Origin: GWA1-39-11 sp964360265
GTDB taxonomy: Bacteria > Patescibacteriota > Microgenomatia > Levybacterales > GWA1-39-11
Reading direction: 5' to 3'
NCBI GenBank assembly: GCA_964360265.1
Contig: CAYHUY010000004.1
Coordinates: forward strand, 1-47,918
Length of the DNA: 47,918 bases
A program made the position numbers and the translations under genes. Shown piece by piece: positions 1-6,617 of this stretch (positions within the stretch are counted from its first letter, which is position 1; each line of letters starts with the position of its first letter). A model generated the notes under the pieces. It searched no databases, was not told the DNA's origin, and saw nothing but the letters and a program-made list of their open reading frames with translations.

Positions 1-69
1 AACTCGCATAGCTACAGTTTATCAACTGTCGCATATGTGGTGGGAGAATACGGGACTAGCCGAACGTAA
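1..69 (+). CDS. possible 3' end of a cut-off gene
   Basis: Frame 1 is open from the window edge to a TAA at 67-69, giving 22 residues that include STVAYVVGEYG. The end would overlap the 3' end of the convergent dipZ gene by 14 nt. The pattern of small residues followed by YG is reminiscent of the C-terminal helix of some metallopeptidase-like domains, but 22 residues cannot settle this. An open frame of this length is also expected by chance, so this is only a candidate. Confidence 0.2.
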   Translation, partial: NSHSYSLSTVAYVVGEYGTSRT

Positions 70-1822
70 AGGCAAAAATTTCGATTCCCGGGGAAAACTC
101 AAGTCTCAATAAATGTTCTCCGCGGCTACCCTTTAAGTCAATTAAATTGTAAAGTCTATCTTCATTCACGGTTATAGTCCCACGCTCAGGGTCCGACCCT
201 GAGCTTGTGGCATCAACGAGCTTACCATCGAGAAAAACCCGAACAGTCCTAATGTCCCCAACATCTTTCGCTCGCATTACCAAGAATGCTTTGTTAGCTG
301 AAAATTTATATTCTAGAACAGCATTTTTACCACTCGTTGAATATTCATCCATAACTATCCAGTCTCCGCCCAATGTAAAAAAATTGACTGGAATACTGTT
401 CGCAGTCTTTAAATTTTTATAGGAACCTTTCTCGATCCTTCCGTTTGGAAAATAATATTGCATGCGCGATAGACCAAGATATGTTTCTGGAGAATTCTTT
501 ACGCGAGGGGTTTCATCAGGAAGACCTGACATGTCTTCCCCAACTTTCGAACCAGCTTCTTCGAGAAGTAGTCGAATTGCTTTTTCTGCCTCTTCATATT
601 TTCCTTCTCCAAAATGGACGTATCGAACAATTCCATCTTTATCTATTAAATATTTTGCCGGCCAATATCTGTTATTAAAAGCGTTCCATGTTGCATAGTC
701 ATTATCCTGAGCAACTGGATAATTTATTCCATATTGTTTCATGGCAGCTACAACATTCTCTGTCTTCTTTTCGAATTCAAACTCGGGAGTATGGACTCCG
801 ATAACTACAAGTCCTTGATCTTTATATTTTTCATACCAGGACGTCACATGGGGGAGAGTTCTAATACAATTAATGCAAGTATATGTCCAGAAATCTATCA
901 GAACAACTTTTCCGCTAAGTCCCGCAAGCGTTAAAGGTTCGGAGTTGAGCCAATTCGTAATCCCGGTAATTTCAGGTGCAGGAAAATTTGCATTAAATAA
1001 ATCATTTTGCTTTTTTGTGGGCATTGGATTAAATGGCTTGCCAACCATATCGTCTTCCTTACCTTTGCCTCGGATTAGATCTAATTGTTTTCGAATCTGT
1101 TCGTTGCCCTCAAGATCCACAATAAATTTCGAATACGCCGGGAATACATCTAGTAATTTGCTCTGCGCAACTTTATCGTAATTTGTCAAGATTAAAATTG
1201 CGGTCGCGATCATAATGACTCCGAATGCTTTCTGAATGATTCCCGTGTATTTATTGAGCGCACGAGTTCGATTAATAAGTCTCTGTCCCGTATACGCAAA
1301 AATGAATAAAGGGATTCCTACGCCCGCAAGATAAACTATTGTCACTAAAATTATCTCGAAGTTGACCGCCCGTGTTGCAGCAAGCGTTGCAATCGCAGCT
1401 AAAATCGGTCCGGCACACGGTGTCCAAACTACTCCCAAAGACAAACCCGTAATAAACCCAGGAAGAAAACCGGTCGACGTTGTTCTCCCTAACACGCCGA
1501 ATCTCCCCGAAAAACGCGAAACCCAACCTTCAACTATTCGAGTAAGCGGAGGAATTACCATTGCCAAACCAAGGAATAGCAAAACCGCAATCGCAACATA
1601 ACGCAAAATATTAGGGTCGAAGCGAAATACGCTTACGAGATAAGAGATCGTTAATGTTAAAATTCCAAAACTCACCAGAATTCCAAGTGTTATTCCAAGT
1701 GGCCGCCTATGATCGTGTCCTAAAATAGAAGAAGATAAGATTACAGGCAGGAGGGGCCATATGCAAGGTGCCGCAATTGTAACCAACCCCGACAAAAAAG
1801 CGAACAACAAAAGAATTCCCAT
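56..1822 (-). CDS. dipZ: DipZ-like fusion: CcdA thiol transporter, thioredoxin domain and DipZ C-terminal domain
   Basis: 588 residues. The N-terminal half (about 1-215) is a CcdA/DsbD-type membrane domain that carries electrons across the membrane, with the paired cysteine motifs AAPC (Cys20) and TPCAGP (Cys136). After a linker comes a TlpA-like thioredoxin domain (about 275-425) with the active site TCINC (Cys316, Cys319). The last 150 residues match the beta-rich domain that ends mycobacterial DipZ. Expected role: passing cytoplasmic reducing power to disulfides outside the membrane. It starts 2 nt after the membrane thioredoxin gene and is probably co-transcribed with it. A perfect GC-rich palindrome (184-204) lies in the C-terminal domain and encodes residues about 540-547. 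Domain order makes the call firm; the redox partners are unknown. Confidence 0.9.
   Translation of the reverse strand: MGILLLFAFLSGLVTIAAPCIWPLLPVILSSSILGHDHRRPLGITLGILVSFGILTLTISYLVSVFRFDPNILRYVAIAVLLFLGLAMVIPPLTRIVEGWVSRFSGRFGVLGRTTSTGFLPGFITGLSLGVVWTPCAGPILAAIATLAATRAVNFEIILVTIVYLAGVGIPLFIFAYTGQRLINRTRALNKYTGIIQKAFGVIMIATAILILTNYDKVAQSKLLDVFPAYSKFIVDLEGNEQIRKQLDLIRGKGKEDDMVGKPFNPMPTKKQNDLFNANFPAPEITGITNWLNSEPLTLAGLSGKVVLIDFWTYTCINCIRTLPHVTSWYEKYKDQGLVVIGVHTPEFEFEKKTENVVAAMKQYGINYPVAQDNDYATWNAFNNRYWPAKYLIDKDGIVRYVHFGEGKYEEAEKAIRLLLEEAGSKVGEDMSGLPDETPRVKNSPETYLGLSRMQYYFPNGRIEKGSYKNLKTANSIPVNFFTLGGDWIVMDEYSTSGKNAVLEYKFSANKAFLVMRAKDVGDIRTVRVFLDGKLVDATSSGSDPERGTITVNEDRLYNLIDLKGSRGEHLLRLEFSPGIEIFAFTFG
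184..204. repeat. 21-bp perfect palindrome inside dipZ
   Basis: Two 10-bp arms (GCTCAGGGTC and GACCCTGAGC) flank one central base. Read on the minus strand, its first 19 bases are identical to 9624-9642 in the M24 peptidase gene. In both genes it is read in the same frame and gives Gly-Ser-Asp-Pro-Glu. Confidence 0.85.
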
Positions 1823-1824
1823 AT

Positions 1825-2337
1825 TTACAATGCGCTATTAACTGTCTTTACGAGGTCCTCCTTTTCCCAAGAGTCTGAGGAACGAGAAACTTCAACTCCG
1901 TTCTTAAGCACTACCTTAGTATGTTGGATAGGAATATTAAACTCTTGTACCAGAGCTTTTTCATCAAAATCAGTATCCGAATCATTAAAGTTAACACGAA
2001 ACCCGACAACATTAGAATTATTTAACTCCTCGAATCCGGCGAAAATCTCAGGTTCCTCAACCCTGCAGATAGGACACCAATTTGCGTAAAAATCCAGCAG
2101 GATAATCTTATTTTCCTGCTTTGCTCTCTCATAATCGGCCTTATTAAATTCTAAAAACGGCGAAACGTTTCCTGCCAGAACATTCCCCTTATGTCCCTCA
2201 ACTTTTCTTCCAGTTTCAGAAGGATTAGCCTGCTCCCTTTGAGGAACAGTCGAATTTCGATTCGAATTTAAAACCAAAAGGATCCCAATGCCTCCAACAA
2301 TTAAAATTATTATTAAAATGATTATTGCTTTATTCAT
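1825..2337 (-). CDS. membrane-anchored thioredoxin-like protein
   Basis: 170 residues. An N-terminal membrane helix (about residues 4-24) is followed by a short polar linker and a thioredoxin fold with the redox motif WCPIC (Cys88, Cys91). It is likely anchored with the active site outside the cytoplasm and could receive electrons from the DipZ-like protein encoded 2 nt downstream. The TSS is uncertain: an extended -10-like TGGTACAAT lies just upstream on the minus strand, back to back with the promoter of the divergent VOC gene. The exact substrate cannot be read from the sequence. Confidence 0.82.
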   Translation of the reverse strand: MNKAIIILIIILIVGGIGILLVLNSNRNSTVPQREQANPSETGRKVEGHKGNVLAGNVSPFLEFNKADYERAKQENKIILLDFYANWCPICRVEEPEIFAGFEELNNSNVVGFRVNFNDSDTDFDEKALVQEFNIPIQHTKVVLKNGVEVSRSSDSWEKEDLVKTVNSAL

Positions 2338-2353
2338 ATATAGGCAGTATTAT
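2325..2353 (+). promoter_or_regulatory. leaderless promoter of the VOC gene
   Basis: TTGCTT (2325-2330), a 17-nt spacer and TATTAT (2348-2353). The last base of the -10 is 7 nt from the A of the ATG at 2360, which places the predicted TSS on the start codon. Confidence 0.7.
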
Positions 2354-2359
2354 TGTACC

Positions 2360-2743
2360 ATGATTAAAGGAATTGAAAGCATATTAATTGGAAGTCAAAG
2401 TGCCGTAAAACTTGCCAAGTTTTACAGGGAAACTGTTGGTCTTAAACAAATAGACGAATTTGGAATGGGAGAAAGCAATGAAAAAGGATTTATGTTTGAG
2501 ACGGGAAATGTTGGGTTTGTTGTGATGGACCATTCGCGGGTTATAGGAAAAAATAAAAACCCTGAAAGAATAATTTTAAATTTTGAAGTCGGCGATATTG
2601 AAAAAGAGGTAAAACGGCTCAAGAAGGCAAGGGTCAAGGTTCAGCAGGATATCTATCATGTTGAAGGATACGGATTAATTGCTACTTTTGTTGATCCGGA
2701 CGGAAACTTTTTCCAATTAGTCCAGGTCAGAGCATCAAACTAG
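2360..2743 (+). CDS. VOC (glyoxalase/bleomycin-resistance) superfamily protein
   Basis: 127 residues with the beta-alpha-beta-beta-beta pattern of one vicinal-oxygen-chelate module and the usual ending FVDPDGNFFQLVQ. VOC proteins bind a metal and a small ligand, but the family is too broad to name a substrate. I place the start at 2360: the frame is open further upstream to 2288, but those 24 codons encode an Ile/Lys-rich stretch that overlaps the divergent thioredoxin gene, and a promoter ends 6 nt before 2360. The next gene follows about 45 nt later with its own promoter. Confidence 0.8.
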   Translation: MIKGIESILIGSQSAVKLAKFYRETVGLKQIDEFGMGESNEKGFMFETGNVGFVVMDHSRVIGKNKNPERIILNFEVGDIEKEVKRLKKARVKVQQDIYHVEGYGLIATFVDPDGNFFQLVQVRASN

Positions 2744-2753
2744 CTGTTAATGC

Positions 2754-2781
2754 TTGCAAAATTAAAGATTGGTGTTATTAT
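2754..2781 (+). promoter_or_regulatory. leaderless promoter of the LytR_C gene
   Basis: TTGCAA (2754-2759), a 16-nt spacer and TATTAT (2776-2781). The -10 ends 8 nt before the ATG at 2789, which favours that ATG over the in-frame ATG at 2750, since 2750 lies upstream of both boxes. Confidence 0.6.
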
Positions 2782-2788
2782 ATTGGCA

Positions 2789-3406
2789 ATGGAAGAGGAA
2801 GCCACAAAAGAAGTTTTTCAATCTCCCCCAGATTTTCAAAGTAGGCTTTCACGCCCAAAATCCTCATCTTCCGCAAAAAAATACCTTGTGATGATCATCT
2901 TAATTATTGTTGTGGGGATACTAATCTTTGGAATAACAAGAATCTTCAGCGGAGACCAAAGCAATGAAGATAGCAACATTACTCCTACTGCAGCCCCCGA
3001 AGTATTCCCAACAGAGGAACCAACACCTACTGAAACACCCAATACAACTCCAACAAAAGAGCCCACAAAAGCTCCGACTCCAAAACCCACCGTAAACGCT
3101 ATCGATAGCGCGACCGGTCTTGATCGCAGTAAGCTTTCAATACAAATTCTAAACGGCAGTGGTATAGCAGGAGCCGGTAAGACTGCCAGTGACCTTCTTG
3201 AAGGCCTTGGATATAATGTAATTCAAATTGGAAATGCGGAAACCTTCGATTTTGAAAAAACTACAATTCAGATAAAAAGTGGAGAAGACAAATTTCTTCC
3301 TCTCCTTAAAAAAGACCTGTCGGGAGAGTATAGCGTAGGAACTACATCTGCTGATCTTACTTCAAGTTCCAACCCCGACGTCATCGTCACAATCGGTAAG
3401 GAATAA
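2789..3406 (+). CDS. single-pass membrane protein with LytR C-terminal domain
   Basis: 205 residues from the chosen start. A short cytoplasmic tail is followed by one membrane helix (YLVMIILIIVVGILIFGI), a linker rich in Pro, Thr and Glu, and a C-terminal LytR_C-type domain beginning SIQILNGSGIAGAG. This domain also closes many LytR-CpsA-Psr wall-polymer ligases, but no LCP catalytic domain is present here. It is probably an envelope protein. Its stop at 3406 directly abuts the stop of the convergent DUF1361 gene at 3407. The Pro/Thr linker resembles that of the cyclophilin at 9947. Confidence 0.78.
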   Translation: MEEEATKEVFQSPPDFQSRLSRPKSSSSAKKYLVMIILIIVVGILIFGITRIFSGDQSNEDSNITPTAAPEVFPTEEPTPTETPNTTPTKEPTKAPTPKPTVNAIDSATGLDRSKLSIQILNGSGIAGAGKTASDLLEGLGYNVIQIGNAETFDFEKTTIQIKSGEDKFLPLLKKDLSGEYSVGTTSADLTSSSNPDVIVTIGKE

Positions 3407-3976
3407 TTAATTGGTTATTTTGGGAACTGATTTACGGAATTTCATATAGACAAATTGTGAAAGTATTGCAAAACCAAAAACCAAAATCATTAACTTCAAG
3501 GACATAAATGTCTTCAGGCTATAGAATATTACATCTTGGACGTTAATGAATACGTCCCAGGAGTTCAGTCTGTGTACACGTCCTAACACTACACCAAACC
3601 CCACAAAGAAATTTAGAATGTATATTATTGGAATATGTTCTCGAATTTGCTTTTTTGATTTGTTCTTTAAAAGCATTTTTTCGAATGGATCAATTGCCAT
3701 TATAAACGTAATAACGCCCAGTATTATAAGAATAAGATAGAGAGTTATATCTACTGCAAGATATACTCCTGTTATCCTCTTCATATCTCTCAAGATATGC
3801 GCCATATCCGTTACGAGATAAATGGTATTTGGTAGAAAGAAAAACCATATTACGCCAAAGCCGACTTTGGCTATAATATTTTTATTTCTGTGCATTAATA
3901 TACCAAAAACTATAGGGATTAATGCCAAAATCACATTGAAACTCATCCACCCTAAATTAAAAGCTAGGATATCCAT
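3407..3976 (-). CDS. DUF1361 membrane protein
   Basis: 189 residues with about five to six hydrophobic segments. Two family signatures are visible: FFLPNTIYLVTD near residue 46 and GRVHRLNSWDVF near residue 131, both typical of DUF1361. Function is not established. The upstream gap (3977-4048) holds no clear promoter that I can name. Convergent with the LytR_C gene with no bases between the stops. Confidence 0.8.
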   Translation of the reverse strand: MDILAFNLGWMSFNVILALIPIVFGILMHRNKNIIAKVGFGVIWFFFLPNTIYLVTDMAHILRDMKRITGVYLAVDITLYLILIILGVITFIMAIDPFEKMLLKNKSKKQIREHIPIIYILNFFVGFGVVLGRVHRLNSWDVFINVQDVIFYSLKTFMSLKLMILVFGFAILSQFVYMKFRKSVPKITN

Positions 3977-4048
3977 TGAGGAATATCAGAAGAGCCTACC
4001 ATTCTGAGGTCAGTAAATCGTAGCAAACCGAACCCCAAAAGTCAAAAT

Positions 4049-5041
4049 TTAGTTCACTATTTCAACCTCAACCTCCGGTACAAAATCGAAAGTCGCAAGG
4101 AATTTTTTCTGGATCACTTTTATTATCGACAGTACATCGGTCGCCTTGGCATTACCTAAATTTACTATGAAATTGCAATGCTTTGGTGACACAAGCGCAT
4201 TCCCTATTCGATATTCAGATAAATCAAGGCGTTTAATAAGATATCCCATTGCAACTTTTCCATGCCAATCCCGCTTAATTTTTTCCTTAAGATCCGGATA
4301 TACATCTAAAATTTTGCGGACATGTTCTGTGTCATTAATATTTTTAAATACGCTCCCACAATTTGGGTATTCAAGAGGATGACGAATTTTACGGTATTCA
4401 ATATTATTAAGATACGTTTGCCTTGCGCGCTGCAGGGTTGCGGGAGTTGCTGAGGTTAAACGAAACTGTACGCCAATAACACCCAAACCTTTTTTTTTAA
4501 CTACCGAGTTTCTATATGAAAATTTTAATTCAAATCTCTTGAGAGTTCTGAAGCGTGGTTTTCCCAAAACAATCTCGAAAGTTTCCGCTTCCTTAACCGA
4601 ATCTTTTATCTCTCCTCCAAAGGCACCAACATTTCCGCGGATGGCCGCGCCAACTTGACCGGGTAAACCTCCCGCCCACTCAAGCCCAATTAAATTATTC
4701 TCAAATGCAAACTTAATAACATCGTCGAGTATTACCCCTGCGTCCGCTTCGATAATGTGAGGCTTTATAAGTCTTATCGAATTAGAACTGCGCAAAAAGC
4801 GAATTACAGCGCCGTCAAAATAATCCTCTGTAAAAATTAGATTAGATCCGAGCCCCAAAAAAAATATCTTTTTAATTTTTTCCCGCCTCGACTCGCCGTC
4901 TTCGGCGCGGCGGGCTTTTTTAATAAATTCAAAGGCTTTTTTTATATCATCTTTATTCTCAACATCAATTAGGTAGGCAACCTTACCGCCAATTTTGTAC
5001 CAAAGAATATCTCGAATCTCAAAGTCTTCGTATACCTTCAT
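4049..5041 (-). CDS. murB: UDP-N-acetylenolpyruvoylglucosamine reductase MurB
   Basis: 330 residues. MurB reduces UDP-GlcNAc-enolpyruvate to UDP-MurNAc with FAD and NADPH, a cytoplasmic step of peptidoglycan synthesis. Visible motifs: the FAD-binding GLGSNLIF and GLEWAGGLPGQVGAAIRGN, SYRNS, the catalytic-Ser region NCGSVFKN and the C-terminal FVPEVEVE. Residues 43-54, between the first helix and the GLGSNL strand, are encoded by a GC-rich inverted-repeat element (4882-4914) and look like an added Arg/Glu loop compared with ordinary MurB. Not in an obvious mur cluster. Confidence 0.94.
   Translation of the reverse strand: MKVYEDFEIRDILWYKIGGKVAYLIDVENKDDIKKAFEFIKKARRAEDGESRREKIKKIFFLGLGSNLIFTEDYFDGAVIRFLRSSNSIRLIKPHIIEADAGVILDDVIKFAFENNLIGLEWAGGLPGQVGAAIRGNVGAFGGEIKDSVKEAETFEIVLGKPRFRTLKRFELKFSYRNSVVKKKGLGVIGVQFRLTSATPATLQRARQTYLNNIEYRKIRHPLEYPNCGSVFKNINDTEHVRKILDVYPDLKEKIKRDWHGKVAMGYLIKRLDLSEYRIGNALVSPKHCNFIVNLGNAKATDVLSIIKVIQKKFLATFDFVPEVEVEIVN
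4882..4914. repeat. GC-rich nested inverted repeat inside murB
   Basis: 33 bp with outer arms CCCGCC/GGCGGG and inner arms CGCCG/CGGCG, in a gene that is otherwise AT-rich. It is read in frame as residues 43-54 (ARRAEDGESRRE). It is not followed by a run of T that would suit a terminator of a complete transcript, and it lies inside the coding region. Confidence 0.75.
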
Positions 5042-5109
5042 AGGGCTTCATTTTAGGCTATTTTGGATTATTTATCAAACTGCTTCAAACGAGGTCAGAA
5101 CAAGAAGAA

Positions 5110-5442
5110 TTAAAGTTGATTTTCGCCAATAAGATAAATCGAAACTATTACTATTGTCGCAACGCTTATTGCAAGTATTGCTTTTGCGATTGCCAGCGTT
5201 GCACTCTTGTCTTTTTTGTTTTCCACAAGGTATATGAAAGCAAACCAAGAAGCCCCAATCGGACAAATTATAGTGACAAAAATCGCGCGAAGAAGCGCGT
5301 AAGGCTGGCCAACAACCGCCAAGAAAAGCCTATCTGAACCTTCTCCGCCTATAAACATTGACGCTAGCCCTATCCAGAAAAGAGCAATAGGCGTAAGCAG
5401 GAGTACTTCAAGGATCCAAAAAAGTTCGTGGTTTTTCTTCAT
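5110..5442 (-). CDS. small multi-pass membrane protein, unrecognised
   Basis: 110 residues starting MKKNHE, with three to four hydrophobic helices (about residues 7-30, 40-65 and 80-105) and a Lys/Asp-rich loop (ENKKDKS) between the last two. I do not recognise a family. An in-frame ATG three codons upstream is possible, but it falls within the TATGAT box (extended as TGGTATGAT, minus strand 5447-5455), which suggests 5442 as the start. The gap to the divergent 2H phosphoesterase gene (5452-5547) holds promoters only. Confidence 0.6.
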   Translation of the reverse strand: MKKNHELFWILEVLLLTPIALFWIGLASMFIGGEGSDRLFLAVVGQPYALLRAIFVTIICPIGASWFAFIYLVENKKDKSATLAIAKAILAISVATIVIVSIYLIGENQL

Positions 5443-5497
5443 GCTTATCATACCATCAGTTTAGAACAAAAATTCAGCCACTGTCAATAGTCCCAAG

Positions 5498-5527
5498 TTG
5501 CAAAACCCCACGAGTGTTCAATATAAT
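5498..5527 (+). promoter_or_regulatory. promoter of the 2H phosphoesterase gene
   Basis: TTGCAA (5498-5503), an 18-nt spacer and TATAAT (5522-5527). Predicted TSS near 5534, giving a leader of about 14 nt with a weak Shine-Dalgarno-like AGGA (5535-5538) 9 nt before the ATG. This is one of the few start sites in the window with such a sequence. Confidence 0.6.
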
Positions 5528-5547
5528 AATGGGCAGGATAAGAACTT

Positions 5548-6054
5548 ATGAAATTTAATATTTGGATCATTCCCCCCGAACCAATTTATAGTCAAATAAA
5601 ATCAGTTATTAATCAGCTATCTCTTGAGTACAAGAGTTCTCAATTTAAACCACATATGACCTTGCTTGGGGTTTTTTATGGTGAGAATTTATCAGAAGTT
5701 GAACAAAAAACCAAAAAATTAACAATGATTAATAAACTAGAATTAACCCTTGACGCTATTTCTTTTAGCACCACGTATTTTCAGTCAGTTTTTGTTCGCA
5801 TAAATTCTACTGCTAAACTTATGCAGCTAAATCTTGACGCTAAGAAAATGTTTAATCGGGAAAATAATGTCTTTATGCCCCATATAAGCTTGCTATATGG
5901 CGATCACGATATGGATACTCGAGAAAAAGCGGCTTCCGAAGTAAAATTGCCCTTGGCGTCATTTGCTGTCGATAAGTTTTCTATAACATCGGCCGATTCT
6001 AACAATCCAAAGGATTGGAAAATCATCTCAACCATCCCTATTACTGGGCGGTGA
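5548..6054 (+). CDS. 2H phosphoesterase (LigT/2'-5' RNA ligase-like)
   Basis: 168 residues with the two signature motifs of the 2H family: HMT at about residue 37 (FKPHMTLLG) and HIS at about residue 114 (MPHISLLYG). Members hydrolyse 2',3'-cyclic phosphates or join RNA ends; the substrate here is unknown. The gene ends in TGA, evidence that TGA is a normal stop. Only 6 nt separate it from the convergent RelE-type toxin gene. Confidence 0.82.
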   Translation: MKFNIWIIPPEPIYSQIKSVINQLSLEYKSSQFKPHMTLLGVFYGENLSEVEQKTKKLTMINKLELTLDAISFSTTYFQSVFVRINSTAKLMQLNLDAKKMFNRENNVFMPHISLLYGDHDMDTREKAASEVKLPLASFAVDKFSITSADSNNPKDWKIISTIPITGR

Positions 6055-6060
6055 TGCGGC

Positions 6061-6327
6061 TTATTTATAAATTGAGTGCGTTCCGATATTGTCAAATACA
6101 ATAATATCGCTATTCTCCAAGTGAAACACAATTCGCCAGTGATAAGAGATGGAAAATGAGTAAAATTTAGATAGTTCGCCTTTAAGTTTGTGGGTTTTTA
6201 GGCGTGAGTCGAATGGATTTTGCCGAAAAATCCTTTCTTTTTTATCAAAGTATTTAACGTAAGATTTTGGAAATTTCTTAAGGGATTTTAAAAATGTTGG
6301 GGAGTATTTAATTGTCCTGGGCTTCAT
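6061..6327 (-). CDS. RelE/YafQ-family toxin (mRNA interferase-like)
   Basis: 88 residues, basic, with the compact RelE/ParE fold pattern and the family-like ending WRIVFHLENSDIIVFDNIG followed by THSIY. RelE-type toxins cut mRNA on the ribosome, whereas ParE members poison gyrase; the sequence leans to the RelE/YoeB/YafQ side (HKLKGELSKFYSFSI). It overlaps the antitoxin gene by 20 nt and is downstream of it, the usual order of such modules. Confidence 0.82.
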   Translation of the reverse strand: MKPRTIKYSPTFLKSLKKFPKSYVKYFDKKERIFRQNPFDSRLKTHKLKGELSKFYSFSISYHWRIVFHLENSDIIVFDNIGTHSIYK

Positions 6328-6568
6328 ACCAGAGATCTTTGAGAGATTTTAAAACTTTCCCCTTACCTTGTTTAATTTCTTCTCTGCTTTGCAAAACATC
6401 AATAATTGCCTGCATCTCCTCGAGTCTTTTAACATCTATAATGGCTACATCGGGCTTGTTATTACGCATTACAACCACAGGCTCTTGAGTTTTTTTAACG
6501 TAATCGAATACTTTACGATAATTTTTCTGAATGTCTTTAGCTGTGGTTATTTTAGGAAGACTGAACAT
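6308..6568 (-). CDS. Phd/YefM-family antitoxin
   Basis: 86 residues. The N-terminal part (about 7-55) has the Phd/YefM DNA-binding fold signature: AKDIQKNYRKVFDYVKKTQEPVVV, here cited by residues 10-33, followed by an NNKPDVAIIDVKRLEEM-like strand-helix. The C-terminal part is charged and would wrap the toxin. It is the first gene of the pair and should repress its own promoter, which lies inside an inverted repeat directly upstream. Confidence 0.83.
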   Translation of the reverse strand: MFSLPKITTAKDIQKNYRKVFDYVKKTQEPVVVMRNNKPDVAIIDVKRLEEMQAIIDVLQSREEIKQGKGKVLKSLKDLWYEAQDN

Positions 6569-6569
6569 A

Positions 6570-6613
6570 ATAAAGATATATTATCATATATAAAATTATA
6601 TGTCAATCTTTAT
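6570..6613. promoter_or_regulatory. inverted repeat around the toxin-antitoxin promoter (operator candidate)
   Basis: Perfect 8-bp arms ATAAAGAT (6570-6577) and ATCTTTAT (6606-6613) bracket the promoter, touching the outer edges of the -10 and -35 boxes. Phd/YefM antitoxins normally bind such palindromes to repress their operon. Confidence 0.65.
6578..6606 (-). promoter_or_regulatory. promoter of the toxin-antitoxin operon
   Basis: TTGACA (minus strand, 6606-6601), exactly 17 nt, then TAATAT (6583-6578). Nine nt separate the -10 from the antitoxin ATG, so the mRNA leader would be about 2-3 nt. Confidence 0.78.
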
Positions 6614-6617
6614 ATAT

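Noticed and set aside
2288..2359. Upstream extension of the VOC gene
   Set aside because: The extra 24 codons overlap the divergent thioredoxin gene and lie upstream of the promoter; the family starts at MIKGIES.
4882..4914. GC-rich hairpin as a transcription terminator
   Set aside because: It lies within the first fifth of murB, is read in frame and belongs to the pattern of coding palindromes.
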